NCBI RefSeq assembly: GCF_005116735.1
Contig: NZ_SWDB01000018.1
Span: 1-64,000 of the forward strand
DNA length: 64,000 nucleotides
From: Thalassotalea mangrovi
Lineage (GTDB): Bacteria; Pseudomonadota; Gammaproteobacteria; Enterobacterales; Alteromonadaceae
Reading direction: 5' to 3'
The notes under the pieces were generated by a model. The model was not told where the DNA came from, did no database searches, and saw only the letters and a list, made by a program, of their open reading frames with translations. Positions 16,747 to 26,073 of this stretch are shown piece after piece. The position numbers were made by a program, and so were the translations under genes. Each line of letters starts with the position of its first letter. Within the stretch, counting starts at the first letter, position 1.

Positions 16747-18273
16747 TTAGTACTTGGCGGCTTGGTCCGCTGCCGGGATGGCTTTTAAGATAAATTCACG
16801 CAGATCATCATTTGACTGTTTTAAATCTTCATGGCGTAAATACATCATATGTCCGGAGCGATAACCCTTAAAGCTTAAGCGCTCACGCATTTTGCCACTT
16901 GGGTCTAACTGCCACATATTATACTTGCCATCGAAGTAGTTAGTTGCACCATCGTAATAGCCGCTTTGGATCATCACATTCAGGTAAGGATTTTGTGCCA
17001 TTGCCAGGCGCAGGTTTTCTCCGGCATTATTATTGCTGCGATCCCATGGATGCACCGGGCCGAACATGTTGTACTTCACATCGGTTTTGTAATTTAGCTC
17101 TTCACTGTAGTAATAATTAATGGCTGGCGTGAATGAGTGCAACCAGGAAGTCAGCTCTGGCCAGTAGTCTGGACGCGAACCACTTTCTTTTTTATCAATA
17201 CCTAAATAGCGAGAATCAAGGCGACCAACGGTCTGACCGCGATCATTTAATACGGTTTTCCAGAAATACGCAGTGTCGATATCGAGATTATTCTGCAGTA
17301 CCTGCTTTTTACTTAATCCAGAAAAATATGCGACTTTATCGGCAACCTGTGAACGCTTATCGGCATTTAAAAACGCACCTTGAGCAAGCGCAGGTAAATA
17401 GTCATTGATGGCATAGTGTTCAGCAAGTTCCAGCACTTCCATTAAATCCATTGCCTGCAAGTCATCGCTTAAGGCCTTGTGGTACCAGGCAGTTGCTGCA
17501 AAATAAGGTAAGCGATTAGCCGCTTTTACCGGACCTTCACGATCAATACCGATATCGGTTGGCGATACCAGGACGACACCATTTAAATACATCCATTGCT
17601 GGTTTTGTAATACCAGGGACAGTGCCGAGACCCGGGTTGTACCATAGCTTTCACCGATCAGGAATTTCGGTGAGCGCCAGCGTTCATGGCGAGTAACAAA
17701 AGTGTTTAGCCATTCAGCCAGATATTTAACATCAGCATTAACGCCAAAAAACATTTTCTGCTGCTCGTCTTTACCCGGTAATTTACCGTCTTTGTCTTTC
17801 AGCATCCGCGAGTATCCGGTGTTTACCGGATTAACGAAAACAATGTCGGCAACGTCTAACACGGAATACGGATTGGTTTTCACGCCATAGGGTTGTAATG
17901 GGTAACCTTCATCGTCGATATGGATCACTTTCGGGCCAGTGTAAGCGATGTGCATCCACACCGACGCCGATCCTGGTCCACCATTGAAAGAAATCAATAA
18001 CGGTCGGGTACCGTTATTCTTTACATCATTACGCTGATAATAGGTGTAATGAATGGCGGCAATTGCTTCATCCTTATCATTCCACAGAGGCTGTGTCCCT
18101 GTCGTTGCCGTATATTTAACGCGTTCACCATTAATCTTTGTTTCGTGTCTGGTGACTACCTGATGATCGGCTTGTTGGGCTCTCGGGAGTATCGTTTCGT
18201 TCGTGGCAGCCGTAGCCTGGGATATGGATGTTAATGCAAGGCTCGTAGCCAGAATAAAATATGTTAATCGCAT
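16747..18273 (-). CDS. Exported S10 family serine carboxypeptidase-like protein
   Basis: 508 residues. The signal peptide (MRLTYFILATSLALTSISQATA) is followed by the S10 fold: oxyanion-hole motif NGGPGSASVW (about 98-107), nucleophile motif GESYGTTR with Ser 209, catalytic Asp near QSGYYDGATNYF and His in GYRSGHMMYLR. Family members remove C-terminal residues from peptides in an acidic or periplasmic compartment. The start at 18273 is chosen over more upstream ATGs because it begins the signal peptide; the Shine-Dalgarno is poor either way. With the S9 peptidase nearby and the TonB receptor at 9-12 kb, it fits a protein-scavenging lifestyle. Confidence 0.88.
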   Translation of the reverse strand: MRLTYFILATSLALTSISQATAATNETILPRAQQADHQVVTRHETKINGERVKYTATTGTQPLWNDKDEAIAAIHYTYYQRNDVKNNGTRPLLISFNGGPGSASVWMHIAYTGPKVIHIDDEGYPLQPYGVKTNPYSVLDVADIVFVNPVNTGYSRMLKDKDGKLPGKDEQQKMFFGVNADVKYLAEWLNTFVTRHERWRSPKFLIGESYGTTRVSALSLVLQNQQWMYLNGVVLVSPTDIGIDREGPVKAANRLPYFAATAWYHKALSDDLQAMDLMEVLELAEHYAINDYLPALAQGAFLNADKRSQVADKVAYFSGLSKKQVLQNNLDIDTAYFWKTVLNDRGQTVGRLDSRYLGIDKKESGSRPDYWPELTSWLHSFTPAINYYYSEELNYKTDVKYNMFGPVHPWDRSNNNAGENLRLAMAQNPYLNVMIQSGYYDGATNYFDGKYNMWQLDPSGKMRERLSFKGYRSGHMMYLRHEDLKQSNDDLREFILKAIPAADQAAKY

Positions 18274-18370
18274 AGTTATTGTTGTCGTTATGAAATCTGA
18301 AGTAAGTGTAATCATGAATGACCAAGTTATGCCAGCTTTCACCGATAAAACCCCAAAAACAAAAGATATA

Positions 18371-18438
18371 ATACTAATTCCACTTCATGAGCCTCTGCCC
18401 AAACGCTGAGTTGTGCAAAAACTTAATGGAATTGGTAT
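18371..18438. repeat. Internally deleted inverted-repeat element (68 bp)
   Basis: Starts ATACTAATTCCA and ends TGGAATTGGTAT, an inverted repeat with one mismatch. The inner part (GAGCCTCTGCCC..CTGAGTTGTGCAAAAACTTAATGGAATTGG) matches the right end of the full-length copies at 38635-38909 and 60153-60417. About 200 bases of the full element are missing. Confidence 0.8.
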
Positions 18439-18454
18439 CTAGTTCTCTATGTTC

Positions 18455-18482
18455 AAAAAAAAGCCACGCAGTAGGCGTGGCT
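18455..18482 (-). terminator. Rho-independent terminator of the small charged protein gene
   Basis: On the minus strand: stem AGCCACGC (18475-18482) / GCGTGGCT (18462-18469), 5-base loop, then a run of seven T (18461-18455). It starts about 20 bases after the stop at 18502. Confidence 0.9.
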
Positions 18483-18501
18483 GTTGTTTTGTTGTAGGTA
18501 G

Positions 18502-18846
18502 CTATTCCCAAAACTTCCACCATTTTTTACGATTTTCCCGGGATTCTTGTCCCTGTTCAGAACCTTTGTCCTGCTCCTTCATCGGCTGTTCAGCTTTTTT
18601 CGCCTGTTGCTTTGCTATGCCTTTAGCTTTTTCAGAGTCGGATTCTCTCTTGGAGTGCTTGTCTTTAGCTTTTGCCAACTCATCTTCTTTGGGCTCTTCG
18701 ATACGTTGCTGTTTATCTTTCAGTGCTTTTTGGTTCTGCTTTTGCATCTGTTGCGGCTTATCTTTTTCTGGATGTTCTGGTTTTGCCGCATATACCTGAG
18801 TCGTCATTAAACCCGCGATCAAAACGCAAAGATATTTATTAATCAT
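18502..18846 (-). CDS. Small exported Lys/Glu/Gln-rich protein with WWKFW tail
   Basis: 114 residues. A clear signal peptide (MINKYLCVLIAGLMTTQVYA) is followed by about 85 residues made almost wholly of K, E, Q, D, A and S, predicted as charged helix/coiled coil or disordered. The chain ends with the aromatic-basic segment KKWWKFWE, which could insert into a membrane interface or bind a partner. It has an excellent AAGGAG Shine-Dalgarno and its own strong terminator, so it is a real expressed unit. No family is recognised and it has no operon partner. Function unknown; a periplasmic stress or envelope-tether role is only a guess. Confidence 0.75.
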   Translation of the reverse strand: MINKYLCVLIAGLMTTQVYAAKPEHPEKDKPQQMQKQNQKALKDKQQRIEEPKEDELAKAKDKHSKRESDSEKAKGIAKQQAKKAEQPMKEQDKGSEQGQESRENRKKWWKFWE

Positions 18847-18920
18847 AAGATTCTCCTTATTGGTTTTGCTGCAATGTTGATGTTGCTATAGTGCCCATTC
18901 ATCAATTGAATGGGCGAGTA

Positions 18921-20846
18921 TCACAAATGCTGGGCCAGAAAACGCTCAATGGCCTGAAATACAATCAGTCGGTTTTGGGCATTACTGAGATAATGATCAC
19001 CATCTTCGAGGGTGATAAATTCCACTTGCTTACCTTCGTCCTCAAGTTCATCAAACATATCTTCCGACTGGCTATAACGTACGCTACGATCTTTTTCACC
19101 ATGCATTAACAGCACCGGTACGTTAACCTTTTTAACATGCTTTAACGGCGAAATTTCCCACAGTAAATCAAAATCATCGCCAATCTGCTTTTTTGCGATT
19201 TCATAATTGATAAACCGACGATGGGATTTTACCAGGGCTTCGACGTCCATAACGCCGGCAAAGCTAATCGCACATTGATATAATTCTGGTGATTTTATCG
19301 TTCCCATTAATGCCGCATAGCCACCATAACTGGCGCCGAGAATACAGATCCGTTCCGGATCCGCAATGCCGTTATCAATCATCCAACGGGCTCCGTCTTC
19401 GACATCATCCTGCATCGCCTGACCCCAACTGGCGATTCCCATTTGCATGAAATCAAAGCCATAACCGGAAGAACCGCGAAAATCCATCTGTAACACCGCG
19501 TAACCACGATTAGCTAAAAACTGGCTCCAGTAGTCAAAACCTGAGGATTCATGACTGATGGGGCCGCCATGAGGGAAGATGATGGTCGGTAACTTTTTAC
19601 CTTCCCCACCCTTGGGGAGAGTCAGATAGCCTTCAATGTTCAGACCGTCCCGGGCTTGATATGAGATATCCTCGCGAATACTCAAAACATCCGGCGTTAA
19701 CTGATTGTAGCGATAAGCGATGGCGTTCAGCGATTTAGCCTTGCGATCACCCAGCAGGTAGATTCCTGGTTCGTTGTCACTGGTAGAAAGCACCAGATAT
19801 CGATTTCCATCGGCACTGAAATCGATAAGATAATTAGAGGTGTCTGGGAGGGCAGCGTCTAATGATTTTTTTAGATTCGCGTAGTCGTTATCCCAATAAT
19901 GATCACCAACGCCAATGACTCGCCCGCTGCCAATATCTCGTCGTAAGCCGCCAGTGACATCATAATTGTCGTTGGAATAGACCAGTTCTTTGGTTAACGC
20001 TTTATCGTTCAGATCAACTTTAAAGATGGCATCACGGCCATCGTGCAAGGCTTTGACGTAAAGAATATTGGGCTCAACATCAAAACCCATGGGCCAGACT
20101 TCTTCTTTAGAGAAGGCTTCGAAAGACCACAGAGTACGCATCCCGTCTCGTTCAGCACTTTGTTCAAGAATTTCATAGCTGGTATCGTCGCGGCGAATTC
20201 CGATACGAATATTGTTCTGTCTATCGGTGAGCCAGTCATAGACATCTTCCCTGGCTCGTTGCATGACCTTGGTGCGACCACTTCCTTCCGTAACCAGCTT
20301 CATCTTATACACCGAAGGTTCGCCACCGCTGCGCTGCCCGGCAAGCTCCATTAATATGAAGTCCGGTTCGTCTGGGAGGATATCGATGACCTTAGATTGA
20401 ATTTGTGGCACGTAGGAGAATTTTTTAAACATCAGGCGTGGAACAATGCTGCGTGATTTTCCGGAGTGAATATTTAGTTGGATCAGGCGCCACTCATTTA
20501 CCGGAACGCCACCACGTACCGCCGGAAATTTGGCTTCTACCAACACCACATCATCATTTGCCCATTCCAGAGACGTTATGACGAACTTACTATTATCGGT
20601 AAACAGGTGATAATTTGCCTTACCGGTAGCGATGTTGACGATACTAACAACCGCACCTTTTTTCTTACCGGTGACTTTGACAATCGATGCCACATGGTCG
20701 CCATTGGGGGACAAATCCATATTGCTGACGTCTGGTTTACTGGCAAAGGCTTCAATTGGCAACACTTCTGCCTGAATTGCTCCATGACCGAAAAATACAA
20801 GACAAAATGACAGGATACAGCGCATCCGAAAAGCAGCACGACTCAT
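18921..20846 (-). CDS. Exported S9 prolyl-oligopeptidase family peptidase
   Basis: 641 residues: N-terminal signal peptide (cleavage near IQA-E), a WD-like beta-propeller (about 30-385), then the alpha/beta hydrolase catalytic domain. The triad is visible: Ser 506 in GASYGGYAALMG, Asp 586 in MHGEKDRSV and His 618 in EDGDHYLS. It is expected to cleave short peptides (acylaminoacyl/dipeptidyl-peptidase type) in the periplasm. The start is set at 20846 because AAGGAGG lies six bases before this ATG; an ATG six codons upstream would overlap that signal. It stands alone between a small exported protein and yigB. Confidence 0.92.
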   Translation of the reverse strand: MSRAAFRMRCILSFCLVFFGHGAIQAEVLPIEAFASKPDVSNMDLSPNGDHVASIVKVTGKKKGAVVSIVNIATGKANYHLFTDNSKFVITSLEWANDDVVLVEAKFPAVRGGVPVNEWRLIQLNIHSGKSRSIVPRLMFKKFSYVPQIQSKVIDILPDEPDFILMELAGQRSGGEPSVYKMKLVTEGSGRTKVMQRAREDVYDWLTDRQNNIRIGIRRDDTSYEILEQSAERDGMRTLWSFEAFSKEEVWPMGFDVEPNILYVKALHDGRDAIFKVDLNDKALTKELVYSNDNYDVTGGLRRDIGSGRVIGVGDHYWDNDYANLKKSLDAALPDTSNYLIDFSADGNRYLVLSTSDNEPGIYLLGDRKAKSLNAIAYRYNQLTPDVLSIREDISYQARDGLNIEGYLTLPKGGEGKKLPTIIFPHGGPISHESSGFDYWSQFLANRGYAVLQMDFRGSSGYGFDFMQMGIASWGQAMQDDVEDGARWMIDNGIADPERICILGASYGGYAALMGTIKSPELYQCAISFAGVMDVEALVKSHRRFINYEIAKKQIGDDFDLLWEISPLKHVKKVNVPVLLMHGEKDRSVRYSQSEDMFDELEDEGKQVEFITLEDGDHYLSNAQNRLIVFQAIERFLAQHL

Positions 20847-20922
20847 TTCTCCCTCCTTGGGCATCGCTTATTATTAAATTAACTGTTCAGGTGGTGTGTT
20901 TTTTTGACCAGTTACAGATAAG

Positions 20923-21636
20923 TTAAATAAATTGTGACAACTGTTCAACTTTTTCCAGGTGCAGTGTCGGCAGGATGGTTAGTGGTTTCTTTTTGATCGC
21001 GAAGCTTGGATTGTTGACCCAGGCGGTTTGGCAGCCTGACTGCATGGCGCCATATATATCGGCATGGGTGCAGTCGCCGACGTGAAGCAACTGTGACGTT
21101 TCGATATTCAGAAACCGGCATGCTTGCAGGAACATATCCCCTTCAGGCTTTTGCAAATTGCCACTACCGGCAAAGTAAGTTTGCTGGAAACAATGGCGGA
21201 TACCAATATCATCGACACTGACATTGCCATTGGATATAGCCACCAGGGGAAATTTATTCGCCAGTTGCTCCAGTAACCGAACGACTTCCGGGGCAACGGT
21301 AAGATTATTGCGATGTCGTAAGAAAAATTCGAACGCCTGTTCGGCTTTTTGTTTTGCACCAGCCTCACTAAAGCCAAGCTTTTTTAATCCCAGGGTCAGG
21401 GTTGCCAGTCGTAACGCGGTGACATCGTGGCTTAACGCGGGGTTGAGATGCAGGCACGATCGGCGTTGTTGCCACCAAAAATTACCACTCACCTGTTCGG
21501 TTTGTGGCAACAGGGTTTGCAGGTGTTGTTTTAACGCCTGTTCTGCCCGGGTAATGACTGGATGGTTGTCGTAGAGGGTATCATCGAGATCAAAACTCAG
21601 GGCTTTGAATGGTCTAAGTCGTCGGTAAAATCGCAC
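20923..21636 (-). CDS. yigB: HAD-IA phosphatase YigB-like (FMN phosphatase)
   Basis: 237 residues with the HAD motifs: motif I FDLDDTLYDN (about 15-24), motif II VAISNGN, the motif III Lys (QKPEGDMF) and motif IV HVGDCTHADIYGA. E. coli YigB is an FMN phosphatase in flavin metabolism. The start is GTG at 21636, two bases after the stop of the upstream yigA (DUF484) gene, so it is cotranscribed with dapF-yigA. In E. coli and most relatives xerC lies between yigA and yigB. Here there is no room for it. Confidence 0.88.
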   Translation of the reverse strand: MRFYRRLRPFKALSFDLDDTLYDNHPVITRAEQALKQHLQTLLPQTEQVSGNFWWQQRRSCLHLNPALSHDVTALRLATLTLGLKKLGFSEAGAKQKAEQAFEFFLRHRNNLTVAPEVVRLLEQLANKFPLVAISNGNVSVDDIGIRHCFQQTYFAGSGNLQKPEGDMFLQACRFLNIETSQLLHVGDCTHADIYGAMQSGCQTAWVNNPSFAIKKKPLTILPTLHLEKVEQLSQFI

Positions 21637-21638
21637 TA

Positions 21639-22328
21639 TTATGTCGTGGTTAAAAACTTGGTTACAATCAGTTTAGCAACTAAGTGACGGAATTGTTCCA
21701 GTAACAGGGTGTCAATACCGGGATAAAAGTGCTCTACATCCTTAGCAAAAAAAGCGATCAGACCAATATCCTGTTGCTGGTGTTGTAAGCGGATCAGACA
21801 GCACGAACCGCTTTGTTCGTCGGGAAATAACTGCAATTGTTGCGCTGTGGTCAGACGGCCAAAATAATAGTTGTCGGCACCAAAACGATCGGCATATTGG
21901 TGACTGTCTACACCAGTTATCAGAATCTCATGACTCAGGTTCTGCTCGGTGTTAAATAACAGCAAACGTACATCGCTAAGCTCGAGCAATTGGCGGGTGG
22001 TTTGTTGTAGATAATCACAAAATGGCGAAAACTCATGCGCCTCAATCAGGTTCAGATAGAGATCATTGAAAATGGTCAGCAGCCGGTCATTTTGATTGGC
22101 AACGGTTAACAAGTCGGTGATTTCTTCTTCCAGTAACTGGACTTTCTGCCTGAGTAACTGTTGCTGGCGCTCCACCAATGAGATTGTACCGCGACGATTG
22201 TCCGGTAACTGCAAGGACGTAAGCAATTGTGGATGACGGTTAAAAAAATCCTGATCGGATTGCAGGTACTCTAAAACTAATTCATCATCCAGTTGCTGGA
22301 TATCAAATGGCATGGGGGATTGGCTCAT
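21639..22328 (-). CDS. yigA: DUF484 family protein (YigA)
   Basis: 229 residues. The N-terminal segment [22 protein letters not shown] and the following [11 protein letters not shown] coiled coil are the signature of DUF484, and the C-terminal half folds like a GAF domain. Function is not well established. Its ATG overlaps the dapF TGA by four bases (ATGA), giving tight coupling. It belongs to the dapF-yigA-(xerC)-yigB unit conserved in gammaproteobacteria, but the usual next gene xerC is missing. Confidence 0.9.
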   Translation of the reverse strand: MSQSPMPFDIQQLDDELVLEYLQSDQDFFNRHPQLLTSLQLPDNRRGTISLVERQQQLLRQKVQLLEEEITDLLTVANQNDRLLTIFNDLYLNLIEAHEFSPFCDYLQQTTRQLLELSDVRLLLFNTEQNLSHEILITGVDSHQYADRFGADNYYFGRLTTAQQLQLFPDEQSGSCCLIRLQHQQQDIGLIAFFAKDVEHFYPGIDTLLLEQFRHLVAKLIVTKFLTTT

Positions 22329-23173
22329 AGGGGCATGGTTCCATCAAAAACATGTTTGGCCGGGCCGGTCATTTTCACCGGGTGGCCGGGTCCTTTCCAG
22401 TAAATTTTTAATTTGCCACCGGGCAACTCAACGGTGACATTATTGGCTAGCTTGTCCTGAAGAATACCTATCACCACTGCCGCACAGGCACCACTGCCAC
22501 AGGCTAATGTTTCTGCGGCGCCACGTTCGTAGACCCGCAGTTTAATGTATTTCGGCGATTGAATTTCCATAAACCCGACATTTGCCTGCTCGGGAAAGCG
22601 TTCATGGAATGACAGGGTTTTGCCGAGTGTTGCCACGGGTGCATCTGCCACTGAATCGACTTCCACCACGCAATGAGGGTTGCCGAGCGATACGGCACCA
22701 CAAAATACGGTTTGCTCTTCGGTAAGGAGGATATAAGTACCTTCCTGCTTCTGTGCTGTGAATGGTATTTTCGCCGGTTCCAGAATTGGTACCGGCATGC
22801 TGACTGTAATCAATCCATCCCGCTCTATATGCAGGGTCATTTTCCCCGATGCGGTAGAGACTTTGATTTTGTTTTTATTGGTTAAACCTTTCAGGCGTAC
22901 AAAGCGTGCAAAGCAGCGGGCACCATTGCCGCATTGACTGACTTCACTGCCATCGGCATTGAAAATACGGTAGTGAAAATCCAGATCCGGATCGTATGGG
23001 GGCTCGACCACTAATAACTGGTCAAAGCCGATGCCAAAATTTCGATCCGCAAACTGACGAATTTGCTCGTTGGATAAAAACACGTTTTGGGTGACATTGT
23101 CGACCACCATAAAGTCGTTACCCAGACCATGCATTTTCGAAAAATGCACTAAATTTTGCTTGTTATGTCTCAA
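22325..23173 (-). CDS. dapF: Diaminopimelate epimerase
   Basis: 282 residues closely following E. coli DapF ([15 protein letters not shown] at the start). The two catalytic cysteines are C81 in QCGNGAR and C224 in ACGSGACA, at the correct mutual distance. It converts LL- to meso-diaminopimelate for lysine and peptidoglycan. The start is uncertain: TTG at 23173 has an AAGGA nine bases upstream, while GTG at 23149 would give an N-terminus more like E. coli but lacks a ribosome-binding site. It lies 24 bases after lysA and overlaps yigA, giving a lysine/cell-wall operon lptM-lysA-dapF-yigA-yigB. Confidence 0.97.
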   Translation of the reverse strand: MRHNKQNLVHFSKMHGLGNDFMVVDNVTQNVFLSNEQIRQFADRNFGIGFDQLLVVEPPYDPDLDFHYRIFNADGSEVSQCGNGARCFARFVRLKGLTNKNKIKVSTASGKMTLHIERDGLITVSMPVPILEPAKIPFTAQKQEGTYILLTEEQTVFCGAVSLGNPHCVVEVDSVADAPVATLGKTLSFHERFPEQANVGFMEIQSPKYIKLRVYERGAAETLACGSGACAAVVIGILQDKLANNVTVELPGGKLKIYWKGPGHPVKMTGPAKHVFDGTMPL

Positions 23174-23197
23174 CTCGCCAATTCCTTTTTACAACAT

Positions 23198-24451
23198 TCA
23201 AGGTAACAGGTGTTCGCCTTTAATTAAATCATCAAATGATTCACGCTCACGGATAATGTAACTGTGCTCACCATCGACCATAATTTCCGCTGCCCGCGGC
23301 CGGGAATTGTAATTCGAACTCATGGTAAACCCGTAAGCACCGGCGCTTCGAATTGCCAGCAAATCACCGCTGCGAATCGCAAGCTGTCGGTCTTTGCCAA
23401 GGAAATCACCGGTTTCACACACCGGACCAACCACATCATATACTTGTTTGCTGGCACTAGGGTCTATCTCAACTTCAACGATTTCCTGCCATGCCTGGTA
23501 GAGCGATGGGCGAATCAGGTCATTCATCGCCGCATCGACAATGGCAAAATGTTTGTCTTCATTGGTTTTTAAAAATTCGACTTCGGTAACCAGGATACCA
23601 GCATTGGCCATGATCGCCCGTCCCGGCTCATAAACAACTTTGACATTTCGGCCGCTTAACTTTTTAGCCAATGCTGCCACATAGCGCTCTGGAGTTGGTG
23701 GGGTTTCACCGCGGTAGTCAACACCCAGGCCACCACCAACATCAATGTGCGACAAGGAAATGCCGTTTGCGGCTAATTCATCAACAAGGAGCAATACCCG
23801 GTCCAGCGCATCCATAAATGGTTGTATTTCGGTTAACTGGGAACCAATGTGACAATCTACGCCCTTTATCTCCAGGTATGGCATGGTTGCCGCCTGCTGA
23901 TAGATACGCAACGCTTCTTTGATTGGCACGCCAAACTTATTGTCTTTCAAACCAGTAGAAATATACGGATGTGTTCCGGCATCCACATCGGGGTTGACCC
24001 GGAGGGATATTGGCGCTTTGACCTGCATCGCCTGTGCAACCGCATGAATCCGGTCAATTTCCGCCTCGGATTCGACATTAAAGCAATGGATCCCAGTTTC
24101 AAGGGCAAAACGAATTTCCGCACTGGTTTTACCAACGCCTGAAAATACCACTTTACTGGCATCACCACCCGCTTTCAGGACCCGAGCCAATTCGCCACCG
24201 GAAACGATATCAAACCCACTGCCAAGACGCGCCAATACATTCAAAATGCCAATGTTGGAGCTGGCTTTCACTGCGTAACAGATAAGATGGTCTAACCCGG
24301 CCGCCTGATTGGCATCGGCAAATGCCTGGTAATGACGTTCGATAGTGGCTTTCGAGTAGACATACAAAGGTGTGCCGTAGTCTTCAGCCAGTTGTGCTAC
24401 CTTGCAGTTTTCAGCATAGAGGTGTTGCTGCTGACGTTGGAAAAAGTCCAT
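23198..24451 (-). CDS. lysA: Diaminopimelate decarboxylase
   Basis: 417 residues, fold III PLP decarboxylase. PLP lysine K62 lies in CYAVKASSN. DCHIGSQL, the glycine-rich DVGGGLGVDY phosphate loop, YEPGR and the active-site Cys of GPVCETGD are all present. It makes L-lysine from meso-diaminopimelate, the step after DapF, whose gene follows 24 bases downstream. An AGGA precedes the ATG. It is distinct from the second PLP decarboxylase in this window, at 41-42 kb, which belongs to the ornithine/arginine branch. Confidence 0.97.
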   Translation of the reverse strand: MDFFQRQQQHLYAENCKVAQLAEDYGTPLYVYSKATIERHYQAFADANQAAGLDHLICYAVKASSNIGILNVLARLGSGFDIVSGGELARVLKAGGDASKVVFSGVGKTSAEIRFALETGIHCFNVESEAEIDRIHAVAQAMQVKAPISLRVNPDVDAGTHPYISTGLKDNKFGVPIKEALRIYQQAATMPYLEIKGVDCHIGSQLTEIQPFMDALDRVLLLVDELAANGISLSHIDVGGGLGVDYRGETPPTPERYVAALAKKLSGRNVKVVYEPGRAIMANAGILVTEVEFLKTNEDKHFAIVDAAMNDLIRPSLYQAWQEIVEVEIDPSASKQVYDVVGPVCETGDFLGKDRQLAIRSGDLLAIRSAGAYGFTMSSNYNSRPRAAEIMVDGEHSYIIRERESFDDLIKGEHLLP

Positions 24452-24481
24452 GAGTTAGTTCCTGAAATCGCCCGTTTGAGG

Positions 24482-24637
24482 CTATTGCTTAGATTGGTTT
24501 TGTTGCTGTTCACCCTGGTTTTTATCCGAATCAGGCGTTTGATATAACGGCCCTTTCTGACCACAGCCAGAGACCAGCAACATAAGACCAGTAAAGATAG
24601 CAAAAGTCGTTTTTTTATTCAGCATTTTCTTCAACAT
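24482..24637 (-). CDS. lptM: LPS-assembly lipoprotein LptM (YifL)
   Basis: A 51-residue lipoprotein. A basic start and hydrophobic segment lead to the lipobox VSGC, followed by the family signature GQKGPLY, and a short polar Gln-rich tail. LptM helps LptD fold in the outer membrane. It lies 30 bases upstream of lysA in the same direction, exactly as yifL precedes dapF in E. coli. An alternative ATG four codons further in (24625) has a GAAGAA ahead of it. It is too short for many gene callers. Confidence 0.9.
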   Translation of the reverse strand: MLKKMLNKKTTFAIFTGLMLLVSGCGQKGPLYQTPDSDKNQGEQQQNQSKQ

Positions 24638-24792
24638 AATATTGATAAGATAGTGGATTGGTATCGCTTTAATGGGTTAGTGGCTTTATAATCGCATGCA
24701 GAGCGGTAAATACAAGTCCGCACGATGATTTTAATGCCTCAAGTGTATGTGTTGAGGATAATTTAAACCACAGATTAAGGCGAAGGTAGAAG

Positions 24793-25113
24793 ATGAACGA
24801 CAGCCAATATAATCTTATGGCCGATGACATGTTGATGGCCATCGAAGATGCCATCGAAGATTGTCCGGTAGACATTGATTATGAAAGCGTTGGTGGCCTG
24901 CTGACTCTGGCTTTTCCTAATGGCACAAAAATTATCATCAATAAACAACCACCCTTGCATGAAATCTGGGTAGCAACAAAATTCAATGGCCACCATTTCG
25001 AGTACGTCGATGAGACCTGGCGTGATAAGCGTTCGGGCGATGAATTCTGGTCATTTTTGTCGCAAGCGGTCAGCATTCAGGCTGAGACCGACGTTACCCT
25101 GTCTGCTGAATAG
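24793..25113 (+). CDS. cyaY: Frataxin homologue CyaY
   Basis: 106 residues, full length for CyaY. The acidic N-terminal helix (MADDMLMAIEDAIEDC) binds iron, and the beta-sheet face with NKQPPLHEIWVATK and the tail FWSFLSQAVS follow the family. It modulates IscS-dependent Fe-S cluster assembly. It is divergent from lptM-lysA, with 155 bases between, and only 15 bases upstream of hemC in the same direction, so it is probably cotranscribed with haem synthesis. In E. coli cyaA lies between hemC and cyaY; here cyaA is absent from this place. Confidence 0.95.
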   Translation: MNDSQYNLMADDMLMAIEDAIEDCPVDIDYESVGGLLTLAFPNGTKIIINKQPPLHEIWVATKFNGHHFEYVDETWRDKRSGDEFWSFLSQAVSIQAETDVTLSAE

Positions 25114-25128
25114 TTTGGAATCCCGTTT

Positions 25129-26073
25129 ATGTCAGAATTAGCATCGCCACAAGTAATCCGCATCGCCACCCGAAAAAGTGCGCTGGCCATGTGGCAAGCC
25201 GAATATGTGAAAGCCCGTCTTGAACATTTTCATCAGGGATTGACTGTGGAACTGTTACCTATGGTTACCAAAGGCGACATTATTCTTGATTCGCCGTTGG
25301 CCAAAGTCGGTGGTAAAGGCCTGTTTGTCAAAGAGTTGGAAGTGGCAATGCTGGAAGGGCGCGCGGACATCGCCGTACATTCAATGAAAGATGTACCGGT
25401 TGATTTTCCTGAAGGACTGGGTTTGCAAGTTATCTGCGAGCGTGAAGATCCCCGCGATGCCTTTGTATCCAATCAATATCAAAGCATCGATGCGTTGCCG
25501 CAAGGCGCGGTTGTCGGTACATCGAGCCTGCGTCGCCAGTGTCAGTTAAAGGCAATGCGCCCGGACCTGCAGGTGAACGATTTGCGAGGTAATGTTAATA
25601 CCCGCCTGGCAAAACTGGATAACGGCGATTACGATGCCATTATTCTTGCTGCTGCCGGCCTGATTCGCCTGGAAATGTCTCAGCGGATTGCTCAGTACAT
25701 TGCACCAGAGATGATGTTGCCAGCCAATGGCCAGGGTGCCGTCGGTATTGAATGTCGAAGCGATGACGACCGGGTGAAAGCCTTGCTGGCACCATTGGAG
25801 CATACAGAAACCCGAATTCGGGTGTTGGCTGAGCGAGCGATGAATACCCAACTTCAGGGGGGCTGCCAGGTACCTATCGGCGGCCACGCAACAATTGACG
25901 GTGAACAGTTACATTTGCGCGGTTTGGTAGGACGACCGGATGGTTCCGAGCTGATTGAAGCAGAAATCTATGGTGCGGTGAGCGAAGCTGAAAAGCTGGG
26001 GCAGGTGTTAGCCGATGAACTACTGGCCAGTGGCGCCAATGTCATACTTAAGGAGCTGTATGAGCAAAACTGA
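25129..26073 (+). CDS. hemC: Porphobilinogen deaminase (hydroxymethylbilane synthase)
   Basis: 314 residues. [14 protein letters not shown] at the start, [28 protein letters not shown] and the cofactor-attachment Cys 246 in [10 protein letters not shown] are all conserved. It joins four porphobilinogen units into hydroxymethylbilane in the cytoplasm. It is the first haem gene of hemC-hemD-hemX-hemY; the hemD start lies inside its 3' end. The spacing to cyaY (15 bases) suggests one transcript linking Fe-S and haem supply. Confidence 0.97.
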   Translation: MSELASPQVIRIATRKSALAMWQAEYVKARLEHFHQGLTVELLPMVTKGDIILDSPLAKVGGKGLFVKELEVAMLEGRADIAVHSMKDVPVDFPEGLGLQVICEREDPRDAFVSNQYQSIDALPQGAVVGTSSLRRQCQLKAMRPDLQVNDLRGNVNTRLAKLDNGDYDAIILAAAGLIRLEMSQRIAQYIAPEMMLPANGQGAVGIECRSDDDRVKALLAPLEHTETRIRVLAERAMNTQLQGGCQVPIGGHATIDGEQLHLRGLVGRPDGSELIEAEIYGAVSEAEKLGQVLADELLASGANVILKELYEQN

